DNA of 64,000 bases from Acidobacteria bacterium RIFCSPLOWO2_12_FULL_66_21 (GTDB lineage Bacteria > Acidobacteriota > Vicinamibacteria > Vicinamibacterales > 2-12-FULL-66-21): NCBI GenBank assembly GCA_001767455.1, contig MELC01000072.1, positions 1 to 64,000 of the forward strand, in the 5' to 3' direction. The notes beneath the pieces were generated by a model that saw nothing but the letters and a program-made list of their open reading frames with translations, ran no database searches and was not told the origin of the DNA. Positions 20,818 to 31,040 of this stretch are shown here, piece after piece (within the stretch, counting starts at the first letter, position 1; every line of letters starts with the position of its first letter). The position numbers were made by a program, and so were the translations under genes.

Positions 20818-21626
20818 TGCGCGTTCGACCGAGTTTCACCGCGGGCCTGCTCGCGGTGGCGGGAGCCATCTTCGTCGCGTGCGGTGGCGGCAGCGGATCG
20901 CCCAGCTCGCCGTCCCCCAACCCGACCACGCCGTCCGTCAACGTGTGCGGCGTGCTTGGCGCGCCGTCCACGACCTCCATCATCAACGGCAGCGAGTGCT
21001 CGACCGCCAACTCGCCGGTCGTCCTGATGAACATGCGCGACGCCAACGGTGCGATCGGGTCGTGCTCGGGCACGATCATCGCGCCGCGCGCGATCCTGAC
21101 CGCCGCCCACTGTGTCAAGGACGGCGCGACCATCATCCTGGTGTTCCTCGGAAGCGGCGATCAGATTGCCGCGCAGTCCTGGGTCGCGCACCCGAGCTAC
21201 ACGGGGACAGGTTCCAATTCACCCGACGTCGCGGTGCTCTCCATGCCGGTCGATCTGCCGCGGACGCCGATGCCGCTGCTCACCAGCCGCGACGCGCGCG
21301 TCGGCGAGCAGGTGATCGTCGCGGGCTGGGGCAACGACTTCAACGGCTCCGGGAGTCACGTGCATCGCGCGGGCGCGACGACGCTCTCCGGGGTCGGTGC
21401 GCTGTTCCTGCAAACGACGTACAGCCCGACTTCGGCGTCCATCTGTCAGGGTGATTCCGGGGGGCCGCTCTTCGTGCAGGAAAACGGCGTCTGGGCGATC
21501 GCCGGGGTGACCTCCGCCGCCTCCGACGTGTCGTGCAACACGGGGACGCAGTTCTACGTCGCCGTGCGGAACAGCGCCGTGCAGTCGTTCATCCTGGGCC
21601 AGGCGCCAAACGCGACGCAGCGCTGA
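20817..21626 (+). CDS. Trypsin-like serine protease with lipoprotein-like signal
   Basis: LTAAHC, GDSGGPLF; N-terminal lipobox-like FVACGGGS; start overlaps the argG stop. Confidence 0.9.
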
Positions 21627-21627
21627 G

Positions 21628-21752
21628 GTCACGGAGGAGACGATCACACGGAGGCACGGAGCACTCGGAGACGCACGGAGCCCAGGCCGGTCGGGCCGCG
21701 CTGGCGCGGTCAGTCGTTCTGAGATCCACAGATGCAAACACGCGCGAAGTGC
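21628..21752. repeat. Large palindromic repeat family, half copy (copy B)
   Basis: CACACGGAGGCACGGAGCACTCGGAGACGCACGGAG...CTGAGATCCACAGATGCAAACACGCG matches the left arms of copies A and C. Confidence 0.65.
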
Positions 21753-21761
21753 GACCGGGAG

Positions 21762-21982
21762 GCAGCCCTAAAGGGCTGCGCAACACGTCAGCTCGTCAGC
21801 CCTGAAGGGCCGCGCAACACGTCAGCTCGTCAGCCCTGAAGGGCCGCGCAACACGTCAGCTCGTCAGCCCTAAAGGGCCGCGCAACACGTCAGCTCGTCA
21901 GCCCTAAAGGGCCGCGCAACACGTCAGCCCTAGAGGGCCGCGCAACACGTCGCCCTTGTTGCGCAGGGCTTTAGCCCTGCCC
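21762..21982. repeat. Tandem repeat array, unit about 34 bp (CAGCCCTGAAGGGCCGCGCAACACGTCAGCTCGT)
   Basis: About five near-identical units plus degenerate ends; each contains an AGCCCT..AGGGC hairpin. Confidence 0.9.
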
Positions 21983-23652
21983 TACTGTGGCCGGTAATTG
22001 ACGTCGAGCGCGTTCAGTCGGCGCAGGTCGACGGCGAGGCGGCTGAGGAAGCCGGCGTAGTCCTTCTTGTCCTTCGGCGTCCACACGACTTCGGCGAGCG
22101 CGGTCAGCCGCGGGAACGCCATGTATTCCACCTTCTTCGAATCCCCCATGTACTCCGTCCACACCTGCGCCTGCGCGCCGAGGATGTGCTTCGCGTACTG
22201 CGGCTCGAGATCGCCGGGGATCGGCTCGAACGCGTAGACCGTCTCGAGCGGGAGGAACCCGCCGATCGCGAGCGGCTCGCGCGCGGTGTCCTTCGACTGG
22301 TAGTAATCGAGGTAGGTGTGGCTCGTCGGCGCCATCACCACGTCGTGTCCCGCGCGCGCCGCTTCGATGCCGCCCTTGGTCCCGCGCCACGACATCACCA
22401 CCGCGTTCTCCGCGAGACCGCCTTCCAGAATCTCATCCCACCCGACGAGCCGCCGTCCCTTCTTGACGAGGAACGCGTCCATCTGGCGGATAAACCAGCT
22501 CTGGAGCTCATGCTCGTCGGCCAGACCGAGCGCCTTGATCCGGGCCTGGATCCGCGGGTCGGTCTTCCATTTCGCCTTGTCCGCCTCGTCGCCGCCGATG
22601 TGGATGTAGCGGCCCTGGAAGATCGTCAGCACCTCGTCGAGGACGTTCTGCATGAACGCGATCGTCGTGGGCTCGGCGTTGAGGATGTCGGAGAAGATGC
22701 CCCAGGTGGTGGCCACCTCCATCGGCTCGCCGGTGACGCCGATCTCCGGGTACGAGGCGATGGCCGCCACGGCGTGCCCCGGCATCTCGATCTCGGGGAC
22801 GACGGTGACGAAGCGCGCCTTCGCGTAGGCGACGATCTCGCGCGCGTCGTCCTGCGTGTAGAACCCGCCGTGCGGCGTCTTGTCGAACTGCCACTGCGTG
22901 CGGTCGCGGCCTGACTGCTTGCCGGCGAGCGTCTCCTTCCGCCACGCGCCGACCTCCGTGAGCTTCGGGTAGCGTTTGATCTCGAGGCGCCAGCCCTGGT
23001 CCTCGGTGAGGTGCCAGTGGAAGGTGTTGAGCTTGTGGAGCGCGAGAAGATCGATGTACTTCTTCACGAACTCCTTCGGCATGAAGTGACGGCCGGCGTC
23101 GAGGTGCGCGCCGCGCCAGGCGAAGCGCGGGTAGTCCTCGATGACGACGGCGGGGATCGTCCAGTCGATCTGGCCAATCGGCGCCTCGCGGAAGATCTCC
23201 GGCGGCAGGAGCTGCCGCAGTGTCTGCGCCGCGTAGAACAATCCTGCCGCTTCCGGCGCGCGTGCGAGCACCCGCGTGGGCCTGACGTCGAGCAGGTATC
23301 CTTCGGGCCCGAGCTTCTTCAGCGCGGCCGAGCGATCGCGCCTGAGGGCGATGGCGGTGGCCGGCTGCGTGCCGCCGACCTGTACCCGCAGCGTGAACCC
23401 GGTGGCCGGCTCCAGATCTCGCGCGAGCCGGCGCGCGACCGCGGCGCCCGCCCGGTCGGTCCAGATCACCGTGCGCCCCGTGAGCTTGAACCGGCCGGCA
23501 CGGCCGGTCACCTTCACGGGCTGCGGCACGACGGAGACGGCGCTCACCTGCACGGGGGAGGCCGCCGGACCGGGCGGCTGCTCGGCGGACAAAACAGCGT
23601 TCGCCGCCCCGAGCGAGGCGGCAAGCATCACCGCCGTCGTCATCGCTCGCAT
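21982..23652 (-). CDS. Beta-N-acetylhexosaminidase (GH20)
   Basis: LNTFHWHLTEDQGWRLEIKRYPKL, PEIEMPGHAVAAIASYPE, IHIGGDEADK. Confidence 0.93.
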   Translation of the reverse strand: MRAMTTAVMLAASLGAANAVLSAEQPPGPAASPVQVSAVSVVPQPVKVTGRAGRFKLTGRTVIWTDRAGAAVARRLARDLEPATGFTLRVQVGGTQPATAIALRRDRSAALKKLGPEGYLLDVRPTRVLARAPEAAGLFYAAQTLRQLLPPEIFREAPIGQIDWTIPAVVIEDYPRFAWRGAHLDAGRHFMPKEFVKKYIDLLALHKLNTFHWHLTEDQGWRLEIKRYPKLTEVGAWRKETLAGKQSGRDRTQWQFDKTPHGGFYTQDDAREIVAYAKARFVTVVPEIEMPGHAVAAIASYPEIGVTGEPMEVATTWGIFSDILNAEPTTIAFMQNVLDEVLTIFQGRYIHIGGDEADKAKWKTDPRIQARIKALGLADEHELQSWFIRQMDAFLVKKGRRLVGWDEILEGGLAENAVVMSWRGTKGGIEAARAGHDVVMAPTSHTYLDYYQSKDTAREPLAIGGFLPLETVYAFEPIPGDLEPQYAKHILGAQAQVWTEYMGDSKKVEYMAFPRLTALAEVVWTPKDKKDYAGFLSRLAVDLRRLNALDVNYRPQ

Positions 23653-23660
23653 CGCGGCTG

Positions 23661-24488
23661 CTACTTCGAGACCGTGTAGCCCGCCGGCAGCTTGAACAGG
23701 TCGTCGGCGATCGCGGCGGTCGAGACGTCGGTGACCTTGTTGGTCATCTTCATCGCGCCCATCTGCTTCATCATCTCGACCATCTGGCCCGAGCCTTCCA
23801 TGGTCATGTCGATCTCGGTGAGGTACGCCATGCCCTGCGCCTTGGCCACGGCCGTCATCACCTTGTCCATCCCGTTCGATCCACCCATCGAGCTGGCGAT
23901 CGCGGAGGCCATCGGCGAGTCGGCGGCCGCCTTCTGAAACGCAATGTATTCGGCGACGCCCGGTCCGGTCTTGGTCATCCAGATCGACCCGTTCATCACC
24001 ATCTTCACGTCCTTCATCATCTCCATCGCCTCGGGCGGCATTTGCGCCCCGCGCCCGCCCATGGTTTCGCCGAGCGCGACGGTCATGGCGAACGCGTACT
24101 CGTCGCAGGTCAGGCCGTCAATCGTCTGCGACTTGCCGGTCGACTCGAACTTCCCCTCAATCTTCGGCATGGCGGCCGCGGCGGCCGCGGGCGCGCCCGC
24201 CGCCGGCGCGGAGAGATCCACGAGCTTCGCGGTCTTGTCCGCGCTGTTCAGGACGTACATCTGCTTGGCCGCGAGATCGACGATGGTCGTCATGGTCTGT
24301 CCCATGACGTCGATGTCGGTGCGCGCCTTCAGGCCTTTGATCCGCATCGTCAGGGTGGGCATCGGCATGCCGCCGGCCATGGCGGCCGCGCCGCCCGACA
24401 TCGTAATCGTCTGTTTGACTGTGACGTCCGCGTGGAGGGACGCGGACACCGCAAGAACCGCCGCACACGCAACGAAGAAACGTTTCAT
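23661..24488 (-). CDS. Secreted DUF4412-like protein
   Basis: Signal peptide MKRFFVACAAVLAVSASLHA; MYVLNSADKTAKLVDL; family call tentative. Confidence 0.6.
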   Translation of the reverse strand: MKRFFVACAAVLAVSASLHADVTVKQTITMSGGAAAMAGGMPMPTLTMRIKGLKARTDIDVMGQTMTTIVDLAAKQMYVLNSADKTAKLVDLSAPAAGAPAAAAAAMPKIEGKFESTGKSQTIDGLTCDEYAFAMTVALGETMGGRGAQMPPEAMEMMKDVKMVMNGSIWMTKTGPGVAEYIAFQKAAADSPMASAIASSMGGSNGMDKVMTAVAKAQGMAYLTEIDMTMEGSGQMVEMMKQMGAMKMTNKVTDVSTAAIADDLFKLPAGYTVSK

Positions 24489-24613
24489 AGTGCCTCCAAA
24501 AAGGATGACGGCCATAGTACCACGAACGGTACCCCCGGGCAGCTCACCGGGAAGCGACAATCCGCGACGTTCTGGTGTACCGTTCCTGAAGCGGCCTGTC
24601 TGCAGGAGGAGCA

Positions 24614-25060
24614 ATGACGACGCTTGTGATGTTGTTCGTGCTTGGATTGACGCCCCGGCAGGAGACGCCAAAGGACAAGCCGCGCATTCCCAAGGATTCG
24701 ATCGAGCTGGTGATCACCGGCTGCCTGAAGGGCCGCGTCCTGGCGGTCTCGGATGTGCGGCGCACCGACGTCGAGAGCGGTCCGCTCATCCGCGCGCGAT
24801 CGTTCCGGCTGGCCGGCAAGAAAGACGTCATGGCCCTGGTGAAGGAAGAGAACAACCATCTCGTCGACGTGACCGGGATCATCAAGCGATCGGCGCTATA
24901 CGAGGAAGGCATGAAGGTCGGCAAGGGGATCAAGATCATGGGAGGCCGGCCCATCGCGGGATCCGGAGGAATGGCCGCGCCCGATCCGTCGCAGACCGTC
25001 CCGGTCATGGACGTCGAATCCATCCGTCAGCGCGCAACTTCCTGCGGAGGCCTCCCGTGA
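24614..25060 (+). CDS. Conserved hypothetical protein
   Basis: ORF with RBS-like CAGGAGGAG; stop overlaps the next start. Confidence 0.6.
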   Translation: MTTLVMLFVLGLTPRQETPKDKPRIPKDSIELVITGCLKGRVLAVSDVRRTDVESGPLIRARSFRLAGKKDVMALVKEENNHLVDVTGIIKRSALYEEGMKVGKGIKIMGGRPIAGSGGMAAPDPSQTVPVMDVESIRQRATSCGGLP

Positions 25061-25569
25061 CCCGCGTGCCCGACCGCACCGAAGCCGCGGAGTACTATTT
25101 CAAGTACATCGATCTGGTTCGGGACGCCGACATCTGCCGGACACTCGATGGGCAGCGGGACACGACCGATACGTTCCTGCGCGGCATCTCCGAGGAACGC
25201 TCCCTGTACCGCTATGCCCCGGACAAGTGGAGCATCCGCCAGGTCGTCGGGCATGTGAGCGACACGGAGCGCCTGTTCGTGTCGCGCGCGTTCTGGTTCG
25301 CGCGCGGCTTCGACAGCCCGCTTCCCAGCTTCGATCAGAACGTCGCGATTGCCGCCGCGGGATTCGACGATCGTTCGTGGACGGGAATCGTCGGGGAGTT
25401 CCGGGCCGTGCGGGCGGCCACCCTGTCCTTCTTTCAGAATCTTCCGGCGGAAGCATGGGACCGTCGCGGCATCGCCAGCGACAACCCGTTCAGCGTCCGG
25501 GCGCTCGCGTTCCTCGCCGCCGGACACGCGTTGCACCACATGACCATCCTGCGCGAGCGCTACCTGTGA
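25057..25569 (+). CDS. DinB-like family protein
   Basis: YAPDKWSIRQVVGHVSDTERLF ... GHALHHMTILRERYL His motifs; GTG start overlapping the upstream stop. Confidence 0.8.
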   Translation: MTRVPDRTEAAEYYFKYIDLVRDADICRTLDGQRDTTDTFLRGISEERSLYRYAPDKWSIRQVVGHVSDTERLFVSRAFWFARGFDSPLPSFDQNVAIAAAGFDDRSWTGIVGEFRAVRAATLSFFQNLPAEAWDRRGIASDNPFSVRALAFLAAGHALHHMTILRERYL

Positions 25570-26756
25570 TTCGATCGCATCGACGCCGCGTCGCGGTCGT
25601 GGCCGCAGCGTTGCTCCTGCTCCCCGCCTGGATCGCGGCGCGGCAGGGGCGCGGCGGCGCGCAGTTCCCCGGCGGCACGAACCCCGACGGATCGCTGAGG
25701 CCGTCGCGGCCCGTCGCGCAGCTCTTCACGCAGGACGCCTACACGGAGTACCAGATCCTAGAGCCCGGCAGCGAGCAGTTCAGGATCCGGTTCCTCCCTG
25801 AAGAGAGTCGCGCCGGCGCGACCGAACTGGTCAACGCGACGCGGGGCGGCAGCGAGGGCTCCGGCATCGAGGTGTACGATCCGCGGACCGGCAAGCCGCT
25901 GAAGTTCACCTACGAACAGCAGGGCAACGATCCCGAGAACCACGCCATTCGTGCAGCTCTGCCCATTCCCGTGCCGGAAGGCGGCATCGGCCGCGTCTTG
26001 ATTTACAAGACCTACAAGGACCCGCGCACCTACATGATGAACGGCGACGACATCGTGTGGGTGCGCAGCCTGAGCGGATATCGTCTCGGCGTCCTGCTGC
26101 CCAAGGGCTTCGCGTTCATTTCCGCCAACGTCGCCGCGCAGCTCTCGACGACGACGGACGGCCGGCTGAAGCTGGCGTTCGCGAATCCCAGCGGCCAGAG
26201 CAATCCGGTCACGATTCATGCACGCCGCACCGCGGCGAGCTTCACGCCCGCTCCGTACACGGACATGTTCTTCGACGACATCAAGACCCTCTACGATCTC
26301 GATGCGCCGGAATCGGGGCGGATCGCCGTCGAGCAGACCTACAGCGACTACCGGAAGGGTGAGAAGGCGCGGCTGGACTCGCTCGCCTATCTGCCGCTGC
26401 AGGATTTGAAGGTCGCCGATCTCGACACGGCCAGGCCGTTCACGCCCATCAAACAAGGCAGCGCCACCTTCATCAAACTCGACGTACCCATCGTCGACGA
26501 CAGGCAGAGCGCCCACATCCGGATCACGGGCGCGCTGAAGGACGCCGGCTACCGCGTCGTCAACGGCGATCTGGTCTTCGAACGAACGCTGCACGGCCTG
26601 CGAAACACAATCCTGTTACCAGAGGGATGGGACGTGTCCGCGACGTCGCAGTCGGGCACCATCGGGACCTACCGCGGGCGCCAGTTCGTGGCGCTGATCA
26701 ACCTCAACGCCGAGAACAATTACAGGGTGACGATCCGGGCCAGGCGCCGAAGCTGA
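25566..26756 (+). CDS. Secreted hypothetical protein
   Basis: Signal-like N-terminus VIRSHRRRVAVVAAALLLLPAWIAA; GTG start overlapping the DinB stop. Confidence 0.6.
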   Translation: MIRSHRRRVAVVAAALLLLPAWIAARQGRGGAQFPGGTNPDGSLRPSRPVAQLFTQDAYTEYQILEPGSEQFRIRFLPEESRAGATELVNATRGGSEGSGIEVYDPRTGKPLKFTYEQQGNDPENHAIRAALPIPVPEGGIGRVLIYKTYKDPRTYMMNGDDIVWVRSLSGYRLGVLLPKGFAFISANVAAQLSTTTDGRLKLAFANPSGQSNPVTIHARRTAASFTPAPYTDMFFDDIKTLYDLDAPESGRIAVEQTYSDYRKGEKARLDSLAYLPLQDLKVADLDTARPFTPIKQGSATFIKLDVPIVDDRQSAHIRITGALKDAGYRVVNGDLVFERTLHGLRNTILLPEGWDVSATSQSGTIGTYRGRQFVALINLNAENNYRVTIRARRRS

Positions 26757-26829
26757 CAGGCGCCGAAGCTGACGCTCCCCAAACCGGCGGCTTGGTGCTA
26801 TCCTCCGGTGGCGCGCGCGCCGCGCCAAT

Positions 26830-29370
26830 GTGAACGACACCAGCGTCGGTCCTTACCGTATCGTTCGCAAGCTCGGGGAGGGCGGCATGGGCGAGGTCTT
26901 TCTCGCCGATGACACGCGCCTGCATCGCCCCGTCGCGCTCAAAGCGGTGACCGATTCCGGCGCGCCGGACGCCGCGCAGCGCATCATCGCCGAAGCGCGC
27001 GCCGCCGCGCGGCTCAACCATCCGAACATCGCCACGGTCCACGACATCGTCGAGCAGGACGGCCGCACGTACATCGTCATGGAGTACGTCGACGGCACCC
27101 CGCTCTCGGAAGAGCTTCGCAGGGGACCCATGCGCATCGAGCGCATCGTGGAGATCGGCGCCGAGATTGCCGGAGCGCTGGCGTACGCGCACGAGCGCGG
27201 CGTCCTTCATCGCGACGTCAAGCCCGCCAACGTGATGCTCACCGCCGACGGTCACGCAAAACTGCTGGATCTCGGCATCGCGCGTCTCGTCGCCACCGGA
27301 GGGAAAGCGGCGACCACGTCCGCGACGATGGCGCCGCGCGCGGGAACGGCGGCCTACATGTCGCCCGAGCGGATTCTCGGCGCCGAACCGAGCGCGCTCG
27401 ATGACGTGTACAGCCTCGGCGTTCTGCTGTTCGAGCTGACCACGGGAAGACGGCCGTTCGAGGGCACGGACGCCCTCCAGGTGTCCGTCGCGATCGCGAC
27501 GGACCAGCCGCCAGAGGTCATGGCGCTGCGCCCGGACGCGCCGGAACCGCTCGCGAGCGTCATCAAGCGCGCGATGGCACGCGACAGGAAGCGCCGCCCC
27601 GCGGCCGGTGAGATGGCGACCGCCCTGCACGAGCTCGCCTCCGGCTCCGCTCCCACGTCGGCCGCGCCGAGGGCCGGCCGCGGCCGCAGGACCGCGCTGT
27701 GGGGCTCGCTGGCTGTCGCGATCGTCGCGCTGGCGGGCATGACCGCGGTGTGGATGACCGCTGCGCGAACGCCGCGCTACGGGCGCGGACCCGTAGCCGT
27801 GCTGCCGGCCGTCAATCTCTCCAACGACGCGGTGGCCGAACAGATTGGCAACGGTCTGGTGACGCTGCTCGCGGGCAACCTGACCTCCGTGCCGGGGGTG
27901 ACGGTTGCGCCGCCGTCTGCCAGCGCCGCGTATCGCGGTCCGGCGAGGGATCTCTCGAAGGCGGCGCAGGAGCTCGGTGCCGCCTTTCTCGTCGCCGTCG
28001 ACGTGCAGCGCGACGGAGAGCACCTGCGGCTGAACGGCAAGCTGCTGCACGCGGGCACGCCCGAGCCGCTCTGGGCCGCGACCTTCGCGGGCGACGTACT
28101 CGCCGTTCATCGGGAGTTGATCCAGGGCGTGGCTGACGCCCTCGAGCGCGAAGGGTTGTTCCCCAAACGACTCTCGCGTGCCGAGCGCGCGGCGATGCTG
28201 CGGCTGCCCACGAACGACGTGGCCGCGCTGCTGGCGTACTCGCGTGGACGGGCATCTCTCGACGTTCGGACGAAAGAGACGATCGACAGCGCCATCGCGG
28301 AGTTCGAAGACGCGACGAGAAGAGACCCGCGTTTCGGTCTCGCGCAGGCGGCGCTCAGCGACTCGTATGCGACCAAATTCAACTTCACCAAGGACGCGGT
28401 CTGGATCGAGCGCGCGAGGCAGGCGGCCGAACGCGCGCTCTCCGCGGAACCTCGCAGCAGCAGCGTGCACATCGCGCTCGCCCGCGTCTATACCGCCACG
28501 GGCGAATTCGAGGCGGCCCTGACGCAGGCGCAGGTCGCCGCGCAGCTTTCTCCCGAGAGCGACGACGCGTACCGGCTGTTGGGCCGGATCCGCAGCCAGC
28601 GAGGCGACCACGCGGGCGCGCGAGAGGCGCTCGCACGCGCCATCGCCCTGCGGGAGCCGTACTGGGCGAACCACTACGAGCTGGGATTCGCCCTGTTCCG
28701 CGCCGGGTCGTACAAGGAGGCGATCAAGCCGTTCGCCCGGGTCACGGAACTGCGGCCGAACCTTGCCAGCGGCTATCAGATGCTCGGCACGATGCATCAT
28801 TACGCGGGTGAGGTCGACAAGGCGATCGGCCACTACCAGCACGCGCTGAGGCTCGGAGAATCCGCGAGTGCGTACGCCAACCTGGGTTTCGCCTACTACT
28901 CGGCGGGCGAGCCGGCACAGTCGCTCGCGCATTACCAGAAGTCGCTGCAGCTCGATCCCCGGTCCGCCTCGACGCTGCGCAGCCTGGGGGACGTGTATGC
29001 GAAACTCGGGCGCCGGCCGGAGGCCCGCGACGCGTACACGCGCGCCATCGCGGAAGGCGAAGAGCGGGCGCGGATCAACCCGCGAGACGGCCGCACCATC
29101 GCGCTGATCGCCCTGTGCGAGGCGAAGCTCGGGCGCCTCGATGCGGCGCTGCGGCACGCCGCCGAAGCGGAAGCGCTCGCGCCGTCCGACAACGAGATCG
29201 CCTACAAGGGTGCGGTCGTCCGCGGGCTCGCGGCCAGGCCGGACGAGGCGCTGGCGTCGCTGACGCGCGCGGTCGCCCTTGGGTACCCGCCCGAGCTCGC
29301 GCGCCAGGACGAGGACCTTCGCGCGTTACGCAATCGATCCGACTACTCGAAAGCGCTGCAACATCAATGA
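26830..29370 (+). CDS. Serine/threonine protein kinase with C-terminal TPR repeats
   Basis: GEGGMGEVFLADD, HRDVKPANVMLTADGHAKLLDLGIA, TM segment, TPR-like repeats. Confidence 0.93.
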   Translation: MNDTSVGPYRIVRKLGEGGMGEVFLADDTRLHRPVALKAVTDSGAPDAAQRIIAEARAAARLNHPNIATVHDIVEQDGRTYIVMEYVDGTPLSEELRRGPMRIERIVEIGAEIAGALAYAHERGVLHRDVKPANVMLTADGHAKLLDLGIARLVATGGKAATTSATMAPRAGTAAYMSPERILGAEPSALDDVYSLGVLLFELTTGRRPFEGTDALQVSVAIATDQPPEVMALRPDAPEPLASVIKRAMARDRKRRPAAGEMATALHELASGSAPTSAAPRAGRGRRTALWGSLAVAIVALAGMTAVWMTAARTPRYGRGPVAVLPAVNLSNDAVAEQIGNGLVTLLAGNLTSVPGVTVAPPSASAAYRGPARDLSKAAQELGAAFLVAVDVQRDGEHLRLNGKLLHAGTPEPLWAATFAGDVLAVHRELIQGVADALEREGLFPKRLSRAERAAMLRLPTNDVAALLAYSRGRASLDVRTKETIDSAIAEFEDATRRDPRFGLAQAALSDSYATKFNFTKDAVWIERARQAAERALSAEPRSSSVHIALARVYTATGEFEAALTQAQVAAQLSPESDDAYRLLGRIRSQRGDHAGAREALARAIALREPYWANHYELGFALFRAGSYKEAIKPFARVTELRPNLASGYQMLGTMHHYAGEVDKAIGHYQHALRLGESASAYANLGFAYYSAGEPAQSLAHYQKSLQLDPRSASTLRSLGDVYAKLGRRPEARDAYTRAIAEGEERARINPRDGRTIALIALCEAKLGRLDAALRHAAEAEALAPSDNEIAYKGAVVRGLAARPDEALASLTRAVALGYPPELARQDEDLRALRNRSDYSKALQHQ

Positions 29371-29924
29371 CCGGAGGATGCATGGTGAGATGGATTTCCG
29401 CCCTGGCCGTCGTGACACTTGCCGCCGCCGCTGCCTGCGCGCATGGCTACCCCAAGGCGGGAGGCGGAACGAAGCCCCTCGGCACGACGTGCGGTCAGGT
29501 CCGCACGATCAACGTGACAGTCGACAACGTGGCGACGGATGCCACGATCGATCCGAACGAACAACCCGCCTGCGCGGGCGACTACGTGGTGTGGCTGATT
29601 GAGAACCCGCTCGGCGAAGAAATCACCGTGGAGCTGAGGAAGTTCCATGAAAAAGGACGTCCGGGCAACGGGAAGAAGTTGTCGTTCCAGGGCAGCAACA
29701 AACGGAGGGTGCCGTCCAAGTACACGGTCCCGGCCCTTGCGCAGATTCCGGACGACATCACACCTGCCAACACCGCGTTGATTGTGAAGTACACGGTGAG
29801 GGTCACGAGCAACAGCGGGTCGCACGATACAGACCCCGAGCTCCAGGTGGATCCGCCGCCGGACTCGATGCTGGGCCGGCTCAGGCTCGCGCCGCTCCTC
29901 CACGTAGCTCCTTCGCAGCGCTGA
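29367..29924 (+). CDS. Secreted/lipoprotein-like hypothetical protein
   Basis: Signal-like VRWISALAVVTLAAAAACAHG; start overlaps the kinase stop (ATGA). Confidence 0.6.
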   Translation: MTGGCMVRWISALAVVTLAAAAACAHGYPKAGGGTKPLGTTCGQVRTINVTVDNVATDATIDPNEQPACAGDYVVWLIENPLGEEITVELRKFHEKGRPGNGKKLSFQGSNKRRVPSKYTVPALAQIPDDITPANTALIVKYTVRVTSNSGSHDTDPELQVDPPPDSMLGRLRLAPLLHVAPSQR

Positions 29925-30016
29925 CGGGCCGTTTGCCGCGTCCCGAGCGAGTTCGTCCGCCGATGGTCGTTTTCTCCACCGCCGGCGTGGCCGGCCGCCT
30001 GCGCGTGTGACTTGCC

Positions 30017-30923
30017 ATGAAGATCGTCGGCCTGGGCGATTCCGTCCACTGGGGTCAGGGGCTGCTGCCCGCGCAGAAGTTCCATGACATCGTCCGCACC
30101 CGGCTGGGGCGGCGGAACAGGACACGCTGCTGCTCGCCCACTCGGGTGCGACGATCGACTCGGCGATCCCTCCTCCGTCCGTCCCGGCGCACGGCGAGGT
30201 GCCGAAGTTCTACCCGACGATCACGCAGCAGGTGACGACCGCGGGCCAGACCAGACGATGGCCGATGCCGACGTGGTGCTGGTGAACGGAGGCATCAACG
30301 ACGTGGACATCCGCTTCATCCTCAATCCGTTCACCGACAAGCGGCAACTGGTGCATCGAACCGGGCGGCACTGCTACGGTTCGTTGAAGGTGCTCCTGAC
30401 GCGCGCGCTCGCCGCGTTTCCGCGCGCGCGCATCGTCGTCACCAGCTACTACCCGGTGCTGTCCGAAGACAGTCACGTCCCGTTCCTCAGCGATTTTCTG
30501 GCAACCCTGGGAGTCCCGATCGATCCCGCGTTCCGTCTGCTGGAACAGCACATGGACCGGGTGACGATCCTCAGGGTCGTCTTCACCAAGGTCGTGCGCA
30601 ACTGCCGGATCTTCCACGAGGAATCCACCGCCGGCATCCAGCGGGCGGTCGCCGAAACCACCGGGCCTGACGGACGCGTGAGGGCGGCGCTCGTGCCGTT
30701 CACGGCGACGAATGCGGCCCTTGCCTCGAATCCGTGGCTCTTCGGCATCCACGCCGACCTCACCGTGTCGCCCGAGGATCCGATGGCTGCCGAGCGGCAC
30801 CAGGCGTGCGATCTCTTCGAGACCGACATCTTCCAGCGCGAAGGCTGCTACCGGGCGTCGGCCGGGCATCCGAATCAGCGCGGGGCCGAGGCTTACGCCG
30901 ACGCAATTCTGGCGGCGCTGTAG
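30017..30923 (+). pseudogene. SGNH/GDSL-like hydrolase disrupted by two apparent 1-nt deletions
   Basis: Homologous-looking text spread over three frames: MKIVGLGDSVHWGQGLLPAQKFHDIV / EQDTLLLAHSGATIDSAIPPP...FYPTITQQV / DADVVLVNGGINDVDIRFILNP...NQRGAEAYADAILAAL. Confidence 0.75.
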
Positions 30924-30985
30924 TCGATAGTCGATAGTCGATAGTCGATGGTCAAAGTCAAAGTCTCAAAGTCGATAGTCAAAGG
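30921..30985. repeat. Tandem AGTCGAT-type short repeat
   Basis: tagtcgatagtcgatagtcgatagtcgatggtcaaagtcaaagtc...agtcgatagtcaaagg. Confidence 0.7.
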
Positions 30986-31040
30986 CACCTCGTAGCGCAG
31001 CCCTTCAGGGCTGCTTTCCGCATCTTGAAACCACCTTCGA

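Noticed and set aside
21762-21982. CRISPR-like array
   Set aside because: Units are contiguous at 34 bp with no variable spacers, and no cas-like genes are nearby.
26704-29157. 817 aa ORF antisense to the TPR kinase
   Set aside because: No domain-like sequence; the opposite strand is a clear kinase.
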